From assembly GCA_963971575.1 (NCBI GenBank), contig OZ020625.1, positions 13,927,646-13,991,645 on the forward strand: a DNA stretch of 64,000 bases, read 5' to 3'. Shown piece after piece: positions 1 through 11,346 of this stretch (position 1 is its first letter; each line of letters starts with the position of its first letter). Origin of the DNA: Liopterus haemorrhoidalis. Taxonomy: Eukaryota; Arthropoda; Insecta; Coleoptera; Dytiscidae. Made by a program: the position numbers and the translations under genes. The notes under the pieces are model-generated. The model had not been told where the DNA came from, searched no databases, and worked only from the letters and a program-made list of their open reading frames with translations.

Positions 1-149
1 TCTTTATGTTTATTGTCTCATACTCATATATTTATAATTTTCTATTTTCACATATTTATTTAATATCTATATTTATTTATATTTATTGTTACATACTCAC
101 ATATTTATAATTTTATATTTTCATATTTTAAAATTTTTATTATTATTAG

Positions 150-268
150 TCTATTATCGTTTATTGTTTAGATTAACATTGTACATATTATATTCGCTGT
201 TATCTCTCTCCTTTGTATATGGTTTGTACCTTGAAACAAATAAAATTTATTATTATTATTATTATTAG
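150..268 (+). repeat. Probable LINE 3' tail
   Basis: An AT-rich segment ends in an AATAAA-like run followed by about seven TTA repeats. Several insect non-LTR elements end in such a microsatellite tail, and the same kind of tail occurs at 11033-11059 and 22190-22217 here. No coding sequence remains upstream, so the family cannot be named. Confidence 0.4.
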
Positions 269-288
269 TCAACACATTGCCGAGCTGA

Positions 289-1673
289 TTAGGCATCTGA
301 TACATTAGGACAGTTAACAGATTAAGATAGAGGACTAATGTGATGCAAAAGACAGCCCAGCTGATAGTGCCTAAAGAAGAAGTTATTGATAAAATTTTTA
401 GACCTTCATATATACATATATTTATAATTTTTATTTACAATAAATATTTATTCTACTATAAATATTTAAATATGAAACTTTAGCTCTGAAAATATATTGT
501 TTGTTTTATTGCTTAGTTTAAACTCTTTTAGCCAAATCTCTCTTTTATATTGAGAATAAACATTACCTATAGAGGCGCTGTTGTCGCTTACAAAATGGCG
601 ATTGGAATAGGATATTTTTGACATTTGTCATTTGATACACAACAATTCACATTGCAGTTAATTTTCTGTTGCGATTTTAAAGACATTTTATTAAAGTTTT
701 CTTCACTTTAACACATACAAACCATGCAGTTAAATGAGTCACATGCAACAAAATCCTATTCCGTTAAGTTCCAAAATATTCCGCTAGGCATCACTTCAGT
801 TATTGTCAGTTCTCAATATAGTACATAATTTTTAAAAATTAATATTTTTTTAACTTTTTCAAATTTCCCATTAAACTGAATTTATGTCGTATAAATAACT
901 TAAGTGCCTTGTTTATTTCAGTATCTTATTAACCTTTTTATATTTAAAAAAAAATCACTTGCTAATCAGTTACTAGCCCATGCTCTAGTTCTAACTTATT
1001 TTAAATTTCCCGCTATACTGTATTTGTCCAGTGTACATCGTACTAGGTTCGCTGCGCTATCTACTTTTGTCTAATTTGAAATAGACCATAGATTCAATTA
1101 TTTTTAGGATACTGTATGTGTATCTATGGTCTATTTCAAAGTAGAAAAAAGTAGATAGCGCTGCGAACCGAGTACGATTTACACTGATCAAATACAGTAT
1201 AGCGGGAAATTTAAAATAAGTTACAACTAGGGCATGGGCGTAGCAACTGGGTTAGCAAGTGATTTTTTTTTAAATATAAAAAAGGTTAATAAGATATTGA
1301 AATAAACAAGGCAGATAATACACTTACGTTATTTATACGAAATAAATTCAGTTTAATGGGAAATTTGAAAAAGTTAAAAAAAATATTAATTTTAAAAATT
1401 ATGTACTATATATAAAAAGAGAGATTTGGCTAAAAGAGTTTAAACAAAGCAATAAAACAAACATATCTTCAGAGCTAAAGTTTCTTATTTAAATAATTAT
1501 TGTAAATAAAAATTAAAAATATATGTATATATGAAGCTCTAAAAATTATATCAATAACTTCTTCTTTGGGCACAATCAGCTGGGCTGTCTTTTGGCCTCA
1601 CATTAGTCCTCTTTCTTGATCTGTTAATTGTCAACTGTCAAAAAATATTTATATGTCAGATAACCTAAAAAAT
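289..1673. repeat. 1.4-kb imperfect palindrome (foldback-like element)
   Basis: The left arm (289 to about 1085) and right arm (about 1115 to 1673) are inverted copies of each other and meet at a short centre near 1100. Matches include GAGAGATTTGGCTAAAAGAG at 1418 against its complement near 530, and the paired GAAATAGACCATAGAT at 1077 and 1122. The left arm is longer only because a 267-bp MITE was inserted at 550. A third copy of the centre motif lies at 1942-1957, so the palindrome may be two inverted copies of one smaller element. No target duplication is clear. Confidence 0.75.
550..816 (+). mobile_element. TA-target MITE, family A, copy 1
   Basis: This 267-bp element has short inverted ends TTGAGAA and TTCTCAA and is flanked by TA. 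The intact right arm of the palindrome (about 1395-1425) shows the uninterrupted site. A second full copy in the opposite orientation lies at 9188-9453. TA duplication and lack of coding capacity suggest a Tc1/mariner-type MITE. Confidence 0.8.
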
Positions 1674-2299
1674 ATATAACTGCGTAAAAACAAATTACAT
1701 GGAGAATTTTCTCCATAAAATCTACGCCAAGAATATAAATAAAAGTCTAAATATGTAAATAATAACAAAATATATGAGAAAAATTAAATAATATAAATAA
1801 TATATATTTCCAATGTACGACACTGAACATCTGTCAACTTGGACTAAAAACAATATTTTTACAGTGTAATAGGGATGACGATCTAAACCAATCCGAAGCA
1901 AGGACAAACAGCTCCTATCTTCTTACACACATTTTTCTACTTTGAAATAGACCATAGATATATATATTTTTTTAAATGTATCTATTACAACACTGGCGGG
2001 AGGGAATGTAAGTCCAGATAGTGTGCGCCTCCTTGATCAGCCACCCGTGTGCGGGATACACCCTGAACACCTGCCTGCGGCTCGGATAATAGAGAATGGA
2101 CTTTGTTAGGTCGATTGGAATAAATGTAATAAATGCGTTTCATAATTTTCCGCTTTTATTAATTTTATGCCAGATAACGTAACAAACTCCACTCTCTTCT
2201 AATTACAATACAAAATAAATTACAAAAATGAGGTAGAAAAATTAGGAACTTTTTGTTAAGAATAGATTCTGAGTAGCTTCTAAAGTAACGTCTCTAAAG
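1674..2299 (-). other. Presumed distal 3' UTR with polyadenylation signal
   Basis: No gene is visible here. If the element at 2300-8041 is removed, this stretch follows 56 bp after the stop codon of the minus-strand host exon at 8098-8652. On the minus strand an AATAAA signal lies at 2160-2155, about 200 bp downstream of the stop in the restored transcript. The rest (1674-2140) has no recognised feature except a third copy of the GAAATAGACCATAGAT motif. Confidence 0.4.
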
Positions 2300-2676
2300 C
2301 AGGGGTCTGAAACACGTGAACTGCGGACCGATTGAGGCTTATTTAAAGGGTGGGGCATGGGAACCTGACGTTTTTGAAACGGGTAGTACTCTGCAGGTAG
2401 GGGGGTAGAAGCAAGCGGTAGGTTCCATTCCAACCAGGGGGGGTGTTAATAGATAGGGAAAATTGGCAACACGAGTGACAAAGAGAGGTATATCGGACCT
2501 CTGCGGATCGGGCGGCGCAGAAGTCGAATTTTAGTCTTGTCATTTTAAAAATAATTATAACCTCACATTTCGTTCAAACGTTCGTAACGGTCAGTTGTGA
2601 TATTTTTAAAATATTCTTTTGAAAGTGTTATAAAGTGTGTTTAGACTAATAGTAGTACTACTTAGACTTACAAAAT

Positions 2677-3170
2677 ATGGCTGTTGTGTGCCAGAATGTA
2701 ACAATATGTATTTTCATAACGTTACTGATGCTGACTATACTAACAAACTTTTTTTGTATGCCCAAAAATGCTGAAAGGCGAAGTCTTTGGTTAAAGTCTA
2801 TTGAAAACATTAAGTCCTCGTAAACAATTATGTTGCAATATAAATCGCAATCAATGATCACAAATATATTAGTTACGGCAAACTATTAAGAAAATGAAAA
2901 CATCACATGTGGGTAAGTTAATGGAAATGAAAGCATTTCAGAATTTAATTAATAGTCTGAGCCCTACAGCTGCTTCATTTATTGAGTCTCAATTTGCTGC
3001 TAAAAAATTACCATCATATTCTTTAAAAGATAATGCATTTTACCTAGCACTTTATAAAAAATAGACCAAAATGCTACAAATTTCTTCAAAATTTTATGAT
3101 CATGCCATCCAAATCTACTATTATCAAATCTTTGTATAACATTCCTTTTAATTTTGGGATTAATAAATTA
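2677..3170 (+). pseudogene. THAP/P-element-like transposase N-terminal relic
   Basis: Frame-shifted translation gives a THAP-like start with cysteines in CVPEC, then PKNAERRSLWLKSI, which resembles the PxxxxxRxxWLxxI core of THAP zinc fingers. After a gap, 2944-3170 gives LSPTAASFIES, DNAFYLALY and a region like the post-THAP helical segment of P-type transposases. A THAP domain binds the transposon ends. Stops and frameshifts show it is dead, and the catalytic domain is absent, probably lost to the later insertions that follow. Confidence 0.55.
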
Positions 3171-3512
3171 TTTTTTGATACATTATCTACTACGCATAAC
3201 TCAATAATTTATTTAATTTGCCTAAATTAATTTAATTAAGTATGCTTTTTATGCCTGCGTCTGCGATTTCCGACATGTCATCATGTAATATCAGGATACA
3301 TCGCACTGATGAGAACCAAATAGTTCGAAACACTTGCATTAATTATTAAATACTGATTTGAAATTCCCGCCACGCGCGACAAATGCAGTTTAGTACTGCC
3401 CGACGCTACCCTGTCGCTGGCGCTCGTGTTGCCAATTTCTAACATGGGAGTAACACCTCTGATACTGTACTCTGTGATTCCAACGGTCAGTTCGTGCAGT
3501 TTAGTGTACATC

Positions 3513-4584
3513 ATGGCTGAATGGGGTGTAAGACATCGTGTGTTTGTGTATGACGCGTTTGTCAAAAACGGTGAATCAGTAATAGAAGCGCAAAGAGTGT
3601 TTCGAATTGAGTTTAATGTTGGGCGCCGTGGATGCATCCCAAGCCGAAACACAATTCTCAAATGGATCAACGACTTTCGAACAAGCGGGAACATCATGAA
3701 TAAAAAACCGCCTGGACCCGCTCGTACAGTACGGACTCCCGAAAATGTGAAGGTGAGGAAGGCGTTCCAAAGAAGCCCAAGGCGTTCTGCATGAAAACAA
3801 GCTCAAGCCTTAAGAGTAAGTCGTTCCACAGTCCGTCGTATTGTTAAACAAGATCTGAAGTTTCATTCATACAAGTTGACTTAAGTCCAGGAGCTGAAAC
3901 CAAACGACTATCCGCAACGCAATGATTTTTAGATTTGGCTATGCTCGCGATGCTTGAAGTAAACGAAGATGCAGTGTTGTTTATGAGTGACGAAGCTCAC
4001 TTCCATTTGAATGGATTTGTTAATCGACAAAACTGCCGTTATTACGCCTCTGAAAGCCTCTGCACAGTCCAAAAATGACGGTATGGTGTGCAGTTTCATG
4101 CAACTATATAATTGGTCCATAATTCTTCGAGGAAGATGGAAACACAGTTACTGAACGCTGACCGTTACGTTCAGATGATCAATAACTTCTTGATACCCGA
4201 ATTACGCAGACTAAGGCCTGTCATGCCTCAAGAGAGAATTTAGTTCCAGCAAGATGGGGCTACCCCTCACACTGCAAGAGCATCGATGGAAGTTCTGCGC
4301 CAAATGTTCCAGGACGCCTTATTTCACGTTTTGGGGACCTACCTTGGCCTCCGAGGTCACCAGACTTGACAACATGCGATTTCTTCCTCTGGGATTATCT
4401 AAAGGCTCGTGTTTACGAGAACAAACCCAGAACATTGGATGAACTAAAGGATGCCATTCGTACAGAAGTCCGGGCGATTGACGAAGCTCTACTGGACCGC
4501 GTTTACCAAGAATTTATGAACAGACTTGAAACATGTTATGAGCAGAATGGTCATCACATGACTGATATAATTTTAAAAAATTAA
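3513..4584 (+). pseudogene. IS630/Tc1-mariner-like transposase (DUF4817 + DDE_3 type), frameshifted
   Basis: Cut-and-paste transposase relic. The start MAEWGVRHRVFVYDAFVKNG is the usual start of the insect family with an N-terminal helix-turn-helix; RSPRRSARKQAQALRVSRST follows across a stop at 3792. The DDE residues remain in three frames: MSDEAHFHLNG near 3990, QQDGATPHTA near 4250 and SPDLTTCDFFLWDYLK near 4350-4400. The C-terminus runs open to 4584. At least four frameshifts or stops kill it. Downstream, GGCCCACCCTGTA at 4681-4693 resembles the TIR end of this family; the left end was not found. A partial second copy lies at 5919-6229. Confidence 0.85.
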
Positions 4585-4986
4585 AATGGCATATAATTTA
4601 CTATTAATGTATGTTAATAAAAAAAAATTGTCTTGAGAAATCATTGTGTAATGTTCATTCAAAATTCGTCAGGTTCTCATGGCCCACCCTGTATATATTT
4701 CACGTTGCCCGCTAAACTATTATAATTTCAAATTCAATGCGGTCCTCAAAAATTGAGAGTTTATTAAACGGACTGCGCTGTCATTTGTGAAGTACACTAG
4801 TAACGATCGAATTACGAATTAAATAATATTACTTATGTACAAACTGAATTTATAATTATCTCTGGTTTGTACTGAGTCAGACTCGTTTCACACGATTTTA
4901 ACGTGCGTGTTGTAAAAAATCTGGCTTTCTAATTAGTTTGTCCCCCTACCTAAACTCGCGCTGTGCAGTCCATTCGAACGCGAGGC

Positions 4987-6429
4987 ATCAGAGAGTCGAA
5001 CCGGAACCGAACAGAAAACTAAAATTAACCGGAATTTTTAACAGAACCGGAACCGTACCCAGAACCTGAAATTTCTTCATTTAAAAACCGAAACTGAAAC
5101 CGGAACGAAATGTTAATAACGGTTAATTTCGGTTCATTTTTATTTTACAATTCTAAATTAATTAATTAATCGCTTTCTTACTATTAAAACTTATATTGAC
5201 TGATAGAAGAATGAATCTATCGGAAGCAAATTTGAAGAACATATTAATGTGTCGATTAAACATGGATTTTTAATTTTATTTTCATTTCAAATTTCAAATA
5301 TTATTTTTTCAACTGAATGAACTTTTTTCAACTTTTTTCTTCTTTATAATATTGCGATTTTACAAACTTAGTATTTATTAATCTTGTAAGATAAAAGTTC
5401 ATATTATTTATTATCGTTTCTCGTCTCTATAATTGTGATTATATGAACTGCGTGCAATCAAGGTCGGACTAAAGTATTCCCATACCCCGGGCAGACTCTT
5501 TATATGGCGCCCCCAGATGTGCATAATTATGTAAAAATTAAGTTGAAGTTACTAGCTAGCTAAACCCAAATTTTTAGGGGCGCTGAAAATTAAGTTGCTC
5601 ATTGCTGTCAAAAATATTTGTTGAGCAAAAAATAAGTTTTCAACCAAAATTTTTAGCAGTCCTTGCATCTGGCGTCCCAGGCAACTGACTTGACACTCCC
5701 TTAATCCGGCCCTGTGTTTAATTATTTTTGTAATTTCCTCCTAATTTGTTAAAATTTTATTTTATTTACATGCAATATGTCTTTGTATTTTCATTTCTAT
5801 GTTCCTAAATTGTATTTTGTTTTCGTTTTTGACAATAAAATAATCAGTTTTTAATTGTTCTATTTCTTTTGTATTTTCAATTTTATAATTGAACGACATG
5901 AATAAGGAAATTTGGTTTAATGTTGGGCGTCGTGGAAGCATCCCGAAACACAATTCTCAAATGAGTCAACGACTTTCGAACAAGCGGGAACATCATGAAT
6001 AAAAAACCGCCTGGACCCGCTCGTACGGTACGGACCCCCGAAAATGTGAAGAGGGTGAGGCAGGCTTTCCAAAGAAGCCCAAGGCGTTCTGCATGAAAAC
6101 ATGCTCACGCCTTAAGAGTAAGTTGTTCCACAGTCCGTCGTATTGTTAAACAAGATCTGAAGTTTCATCCATACGGGTTGACTTTAGTCCAGGAGCTGAA
6201 CCAAACGACTATCCGCAACGCAATGATTTTGGTAAATAAAATTGAACCAAAATTTATACCGGTAATTATTTGATATTAGACTCGATTTTAAGTTATTATT
6301 CTAACCGGAACCGAACCGGAACTGAACTGGAATTTTTAGACGAACCGAAACCGAAACTGGAACGAAAAATATCTACTTGGAACGTAACCGTAAACCGGAA
6401 CGAATTAAATTTGGGTTCGACTCTCTGAT
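4987..6429. mobile_element. TIR element, family B, copy 1 (AACCGGAACC-rich ends)
   Basis: The ends ATCAGAGAGTCGAACC and GGTTCGACTCTCTGAT are perfect inverted repeats of 16 bases. Next to them are clusters of AACCGGAACC-type repeats (4998-5110 and 6295-6410). The body is non-coding. A second copy spans 17566-22252 and shares the internal sequence, which identifies 5919-6229 as an insertion here. Superfamily is unknown; no target duplication is obvious. Confidence 0.75.
5919..6229 (+). pseudogene. Fragment of the IS630-like transposase inside family B
   Basis: About 310 bp matching 3611-3931 of the IS630-like relic at high identity: part of the helix-turn-helix region through KPPGPARTV and SPRRSA. 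It starts and stops abruptly with no TIR. It is less eroded at some sites, for example it has the extra codons in the ENVK region that copy 3513-4584 lost. It could be a capture or a remnant of a nested insertion. Confidence 0.8.
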
Positions 6430-6999
6430 CAATAGTAATTATAATTTTACTACAACAATAAAAAAAATTCAGTAAGTTTTCCAGGGATGGGGAGTCGGAG
6501 TCGGAGTCGGGAGCCGGGAGTCGGGTCGGGAGCCGGGAGTCGAGGAGTCGAAGCTTTTTGGAGGAGTCGGAGTCGGGAGTCGGAAAAAGTTATCGACTCC
6601 CGACTCTTTCAATCAATTTTTATCAAGGATGAGAACAAACCGAAAACAAAAGAAAAATAACAATATTACCAGAATTTTTTAAAGCACGGAAACAGAAACG
6701 ACATTTTGTTGTCTGTTCAAGAACGAAAATGAAATTAAAAATATTCAATACCGGATTTACCCGGTTTCCTTCATGCTTTCCAGTTCAAAATTTGATTAAA
6801 CCAACTCGTATTAACAGATTAATACGATGAGGCGGTAAACATATTTTGTTTTTACTCACAACCCTTTTTTAATACTTTGTTTATTATGTTTAAGCGGAAC
6901 TAAACTGGATTTTTATTTTCACAAATTGTAACGAGATTCCTGATGGCAGCCAAAATCTAAATGTCAAAAGGAAAAAGTGACATATTATGAAAAATAAAG

Positions 7000-7533
7000 T
7001 ACAGGCTGTTCCGAACGTTTAGGCGGAACTAAATGGGAATTTCGTTCTGTTAGGTTGTCACGAGAAAGAACCTTGCTTGGGTTATTTCATTTTTTACGTT
7101 GGCATGTGAAAATTTAAAATTCCAACAGTAAAACCATGGAAACGAATGACATATGTCAAAAATAAAATACTGTTTTATTATCTGTCTCATATTGTAATAC
7201 GAAACTAAAAGGGAAATTTCATTTTTTATGTTGTATATTTAAAATATCATCTTAGGGTGGTAATTCTGAAATGGCACCTTTCAAAATATTTGAGATGTCT
7301 ATCACAATTTTGACATGTCAATCATTTCAGAATTACAACCCTAAGATGATATTTTAAATATAAAACATAAAAAATGAATGAATTTTCCTCTTAGTTTCGT
7401 ATTACAAAATGAGACAAATAATATGATTTACAAAGCTTAAACAAAACGGCCAAAAAGCACGATTCAAACGATTAAAGTAACTAGATTGCAAAATCTAAAC
7501 ATTTAAAATAGGCTAAACGTTTGGAATAGTCTA
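7000..7533 (-). mobile_element. Family Z MITE (GTTTAGGCGGAACTA ends)
   Basis: Begins ACAGGCTGTTCCGAACG and ends CGTTTGGAATAGTCTAT, an inverted repeat shared with the copies at 31661-32874, 42595-43870 and 61885-62289. The best copy (61885-62289) is TA-flanked, so this is a Tc1/mariner-type MITE. A palindromic MITE interrupts it at about 7180-7421. Confidence 0.7.
7180..7421. mobile_element. Palindromic MITE, family W, copy 1
   Basis: Ends TCTGTCTCATATTGTAATAC and its near complement at 7400-7421; the arms, including ATATCATCTTAGGG, pair over about 90 bases. The same termini occur at 63478-63662. It has no coding capacity and TA-rich flanks, so it is probably Tc1/mariner type. Confidence 0.7.
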
Positions 7534-8097
7534 TATATAATACACTTTTAAAATTATTTTTTTCAACTAATAACATATTAAAAATTTATTTTAAAAATGA
7601 TGCAATAAATCAAAATGAAATGAAAATGACATTATATAAAAACAGTATGTTTTTTTAGATAAAGTGGAACTAGACATTGAAATATACTAACTCTTAGTGA
7701 TTGAATGAGGCATTTTATCATTTTGTTTAACAAAAGCCCACTTCGATCGTTAAAAGGTGAACTCGTGATAACTTAAGAAAATAAAAATTCCATTTAGTTT
7801 AAATATTCTGCTTAAAAATTTGGAATAGGTTTTACGAGTGAAAGAAGTCGGGAGTCGGAGTCGGTTTTCAGAAATACCGACTCCGGAGTCGAGAGTCGGA
7901 AGTGGGTAATTTTTCTACCGACCCCCATCCTTGAGTTTTACAAAACTTATTTTTTAATTTCTATTTCTAACCAGCATCTTCTAAAATGTCCGAAAGTGTG
8001 CGGCCCGCTTAATCGTAGCAAATTTGAATTTCAGACCCCTGCTAGAGTAGGGGATTCTTTGGAAAGTATCCAGTAATTAATTTAGATTGGAACTGTT

Positions 8098-8652
8098 TCA
8101 CTCCATTCGGAAATCGTCTAGTAACTCCTCCTTTGTATTTGGATACGATTTTAAACATTCCTGTGATTCAAATTGTAGTGGAGGAGTAGGACTACGAGTT
8201 GAAATATTACTCGGTATAATGTTATTATTATATTCGATTTTCATATCGACCGATTCTGAAACAGGTATTTCCCCAGCATGTTTCACAAGTGTCGCAGTTT
8301 CACAATGCTTAGCCAAGACATCTGTTTCCATAGTCTCGCTACTCTGTGGACAGTACTCGACATTATCAGTAATGGTTTCATTCTTCACCTTAGAGTAAAC
8401 AGTAGATAGTGGAGTTAATATATTCATATCCACGTCCATATTTATTTCGAACTGTTCTCCAAAATCGAGTTTTCTTGGTATTAAATGGTGAAGCCTGCTT
8501 CTTGTTTCCATTAATGTATTGAGTGTGTTCTGATAACGGGTTTCTTTAGATAAGGGCTTGTTGCGCTCAGCAATCGCTTCTCCAGTATTTGAAAGATCTT
8601 CTTCAATAAATTTAGAGAATACTGGCGTGTCACATGAAATTACTCTCCGTCT
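8098..8652 (-). CDS. Terminal coding exon of an unknown host gene
   Basis: 184 codons plus stop, open from a consensus acceptor (TTATTTTTTCAG, cut after 8653) to TAA at 8100-8098. The exon starts in phase 0 with RRRVIS, which joins in frame to the phase-0 donor of the exon at 25094-25232. The protein is acidic, low in hydrophobic residues and Ser/Thr/Pro-rich (for example STRSPTPPLQF near the C-terminus), with a basic start, so it looks intrinsically disordered and perhaps nuclear. No domain was recognised. Balanced codon use and lack of internal stops amid decayed TEs argue that it is selected. A P-like element begins 56 bp past the stop; a hAT lies 69 bp into the upstream intron. Confidence 0.7.
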   Translation of the reverse strand, partial: RRRVISCDTPVFSKFIEEDLSNTGEAIAERNKPLSKETRYQNTLNTLMETRSRLHHLIPRKLDFGEQFEINMDVDMNILTPLSTVYSKVKNETITDNVEYCPQSSETMETDVLAKHCETATLVKHAGEIPVSESVDMKIEYNNNIIPSNISTRSPTPPLQFESQECLKSYPNTKEELLDDFRME

Positions 8653-8721
8653 CTGAAAAAATAACATTATATAAAGTTCACATAATTAGACATGAAATAT
8701 TGGACAGTTCTTTTTGGGCGG

Positions 8722-9954
8722 TAGGGTTGTACATCGAAGGCAAAACATCGATGTTTAACATCGATGTTAACATCGACGCCTTACTATCGATGTTGAAAAA
8801 ACATCGAAGGAAAAACATCGATGTTTCCGATACATCGATGTTTTATTAATATTAAAAAAAGGTATTTATTTATATTATATAGGTTTTATTTAATAATGTA
8901 AAGATAAAATACGAAAAAACGTAACTTATAATACACAAAAAGCATTTATTACATTTTTAAATAGAAATATTCTTTTTTAATAGTAATTAATTTCACATTA
9001 ACATACCCAATATAATAATCATAATTTGTTCCTACTATTTTTACATTTCTAAAATGAAATATTGCATTTTATTATAATACTAATATAGTAATCTTAATGT
9101 TAATTTTATATTATTTAACATAAAAATAACACTGTCATACACATTTTTTTTAACTTTTTTAAGTTGAAATATATATTACATTTTTTATTGAGAACTGACA
9201 ATAACTGAAGTGACGCCTAGCGGAATATTTTGGAACTTAACGGAATAGGATTTTGTTGGATGTGGCTCATTTAATTGCATTGTTTGTATGTGTTAAAGTG
9301 AAGAAAACTTTAATAAAATGTCTTTAAAATCTCAACAGAAAATTAACTGCAATGTGAATTGTTGTGTATCAAATGGCAAATGTCAAAAAATCCTATTCCA
9401 ATCCCCATTTTGTAAGCGACAACAGCGCCTCTATAGGTAATGTTTATTCTCAATAACACTAACATAGCAATACTAATATTAATTTTACACTAACATTACA
9501 ATATAATAATCCTAATAATAGTTTTATTAATAAATAAATTATAATTATATTTCCCAATACGGTAATTCCAAGGATTGGAGGAATAACAACTGGGAAAGTG
9601 TCAACAAGACTCAAAAAGCAACAAGTTTGTTGGCGTCGTTGGTCGTTGCATTGTTTGCAAAAATTAGAAGTTTCTTCTTATTTTTTACTTATTCTGCTAA
9701 CTGCTAAAAAGAATAAGAACTAACACTATTAGTATTGTTATATCACAATAGATGGCGCTTATATTTTGTGTACTAATATTAATAAAAATTTAAATTTTAA
9801 GGTTCCAGCGCTCTAGCAGTAATTTCTGAATTTCAAAGTTTAAACATCGACATCGGTAGTAGACATCGATGTTTTATCGATACTATCGCCATCTGAACAT
9901 CGATGGTAAAAACATCGATGTTTTCGATACATCGATGTTTTTTTCCCATCCCTA
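8722..9954. mobile_element. hAT with CATCGATG subterminal repeats
   Basis: Ends TAGGGTTGTACATCGA and ATGTTTTTTTCCCATCCCTA. Flanks TTGGGCGG (8714-8721) and TTAGGCGG (9955-9962) match at seven of eight positions, as expected for a hAT duplication. Both ends carry clusters of the palindrome CATCGATG (about six left, five right), likely binding sites. The body is non-coding and AT-rich. A family A MITE is inserted at 9188. Confidence 0.8.
9188..9453 (-). mobile_element. TA-target MITE, family A, copy 2
   Basis: Reverse-orientation copy of 550-816, with ends TTGAGAAC and TTCTCAA and TA on each side (9186-9187 and 9454-9455). It sits inside the hAT at 8722-9954, so the MITE moved after that hAT inserted. 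Confidence 0.8.
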
Positions 9955-9975
9955 TTAGGCGGGTCCGGACAATTC

Positions 9976-10206
9976 ATCGCAGAAAATTCATCGTGGAAAA
10001 TTCATCGTGGAAAATTCATCGCAAGAAATTTCATCGCGGGGAAAATTCATCGCAGGGAAACTTCATCGCGAGAAAATTCATCGCAAGAAAATTCATCGTA
10101 GGCAAAATTCATCGCAGGGAAACTTCATCGCGAGAAAATTCATCGCAAGAAAATTCATCGCAGGCAAGATTCATCACGGGGAAAATTCATCGCAGGGAAA
10201 TTACAA
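9976..10206 (+). repeat. Minisatellite arm, unit about 16-18 bp
   Basis: About 13 tandem copies of a unit like GAAAATTCATCGCAAG, with variants in the last four bases and some higher-order pattern (blocks of four units repeat). The reverse complement array lies at 11347-11474. The open reading frames across it merely translate the repeat. Confidence 0.9.
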
Positions 10207-10214
10207 ACGCTAAG

Positions 10215-11345
10215 GTCGTACGTACGTGCGCATTGCTGGGAACGAAATTTATTGACGAAAAATTTTTAAGTAAACTCCTACTAGGTAGGGTTGGTGTTTT
10301 TGGGCCAAATTAGGTCCAATCCATCTTCTGAGAGTAGGGTCGAAGTTTTTGGATCAAATTAGGTCCAATCCAACTTACGCGTTACGCGTGTGTGTCGCGA
10401 ATATTGAATGAAAATATAATAAGGACTTATCAATTTTTAATCCAAATTTATGTGCAAATTTGCGTTCTCCCCGAACATTTTAATACAGCTTTGTGAAAAA
10501 CATAAAAGACCACCACGCCAAATATTAAAACTAAACAATATTTTGTTTATGTAAAGTATTTTTGTTGATATTAATTGTCTATCTTATTTGTCTCTTATAT
10601 ACACCAATAGCCAAAATATTTTGTTACACAATAATAACTATAAAAAAATTATAAAACTCTTCGTAAGAAACCTTACGGAAGATAAATTAAAAATCATATT
10701 TAAAAACTTTTACATATCGGATTGAAATAATCAAACGTAAATTATAACAAATAGAAACCCCGATTATTGTGTTTTGTGCTCTCAGTTTTGTATAGTTTGG
10801 TATAATTAATTGTATATGTATGTAAAATGTTTATAAATTTATTACTGTATATTATTATTATACTGTTGTAAAATATAGACCATTAAAGTGCATATATCAG
10901 AATGAAACCACACACAGACCTCTACAGGCCTCAGTGGTTGTTTAGATTGCCTTGAAATGGCACTTTGTCTTTATTTATATAATTATTGTTTAACTTATAT
11001 ATTATTTTATGTGTAATAAGTTTATAAAAATAAAGATTATTATTATTATTATTATTATTGTGGGGTTTGTCAGGTCTTGACAAGCGTCCACTAATCTCAA
11101 ACTTCAGCAACCTTTTGCGCCGCGTCATACTAGAGACTAGTGGAGCTAAATACACACGACTGCATCCCAAACCCTGGCGATATGCAGCCGCGGAAATTAC
11201 GCAAGATCCAGTGCCCAGTATTATTACTATTATTATTATTATTATTATTATATGTAATAACAGTTACCAGTTTTATTAAACGATTTCAATTTCAATTGAA
11301 TTCGCTCACTGTACGAATTAAAATGACCCGATATTTAACTTAATT
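10215..11345. repeat. Loop between minisatellite arms, with LINE-tail-like segments
   Basis: No gene recognised. 10275-10380 holds a diverged direct repeat of GGCCAAATTAGGTCCAATCC. 10900-11059 ends in AATAAAGA and a TTA repeat like a LINE tail. 11060-11260 is GC-richer and ends in a second TTA run, as though a second tail follows. No transposase is present. Confidence 0.35.
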
Positions 11346-11346
11346 T

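Larger units (their letters stand above)
6482..7933. mobile_element. hAT-like element with GGAGTC-repeat ends, copy 1
   Basis: Ends CAGGGATGGGGAGTCGG and CCGACCCCCATCCTTG, each followed by many GGAGTC/GACTCC repeats (6490-6600 and 7845-7920), likely subterminal transposase-binding sites. Flanks AAGTTTTC and AGTTTTAC are a degraded 8-bp duplication. It carries no transposase. A 911-bp sister copy in reverse orientation with a perfect duplication is at 37078-37988. The extra length here comes from MITEs at 7000-7533. Confidence 0.8.
2300..8041 (+). mobile_element. P-superfamily-like element remnant, 5.7 kb, with nested insertions
   Basis: The inverted ends CAGGGGTCTGAAA and TTTCAGACCCCTG are perfect over at least 12 bases. 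The internal THAP-type zinc finger and following helical region at 2677-3170 fit a P-element/THAP9-like transposase rather than hAT, although the CAGGG end is shared with hATs. Both superfamilies make 8-bp duplications, but the flanks CTCTAAAG and CTAGAGTA do not match, so no duplication survives. Inside lie an IS630/Tc1-like pseudogene, a TIR element and a hAT. It sits in the presumed 3' UTR of the host gene. Confidence 0.6.

Noticed and set aside
2300..8041. Simple assignment of the 5.7-kb element to hAT from its CAGGG end
   Set aside because: The THAP-like and P-type transposase remnants inside and lack of a matching duplication make P superfamily more likely, though not certain.
8087..8398. 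103-residue plus-strand ORF
   Set aside because: Antisense shadow of the host terminal exon.
9903..10313. Long Lys/Ile/His-rich ORFs on the plus strand
   Set aside because: They are translations of the GAAAATTCATCGC minisatellite in two frames.
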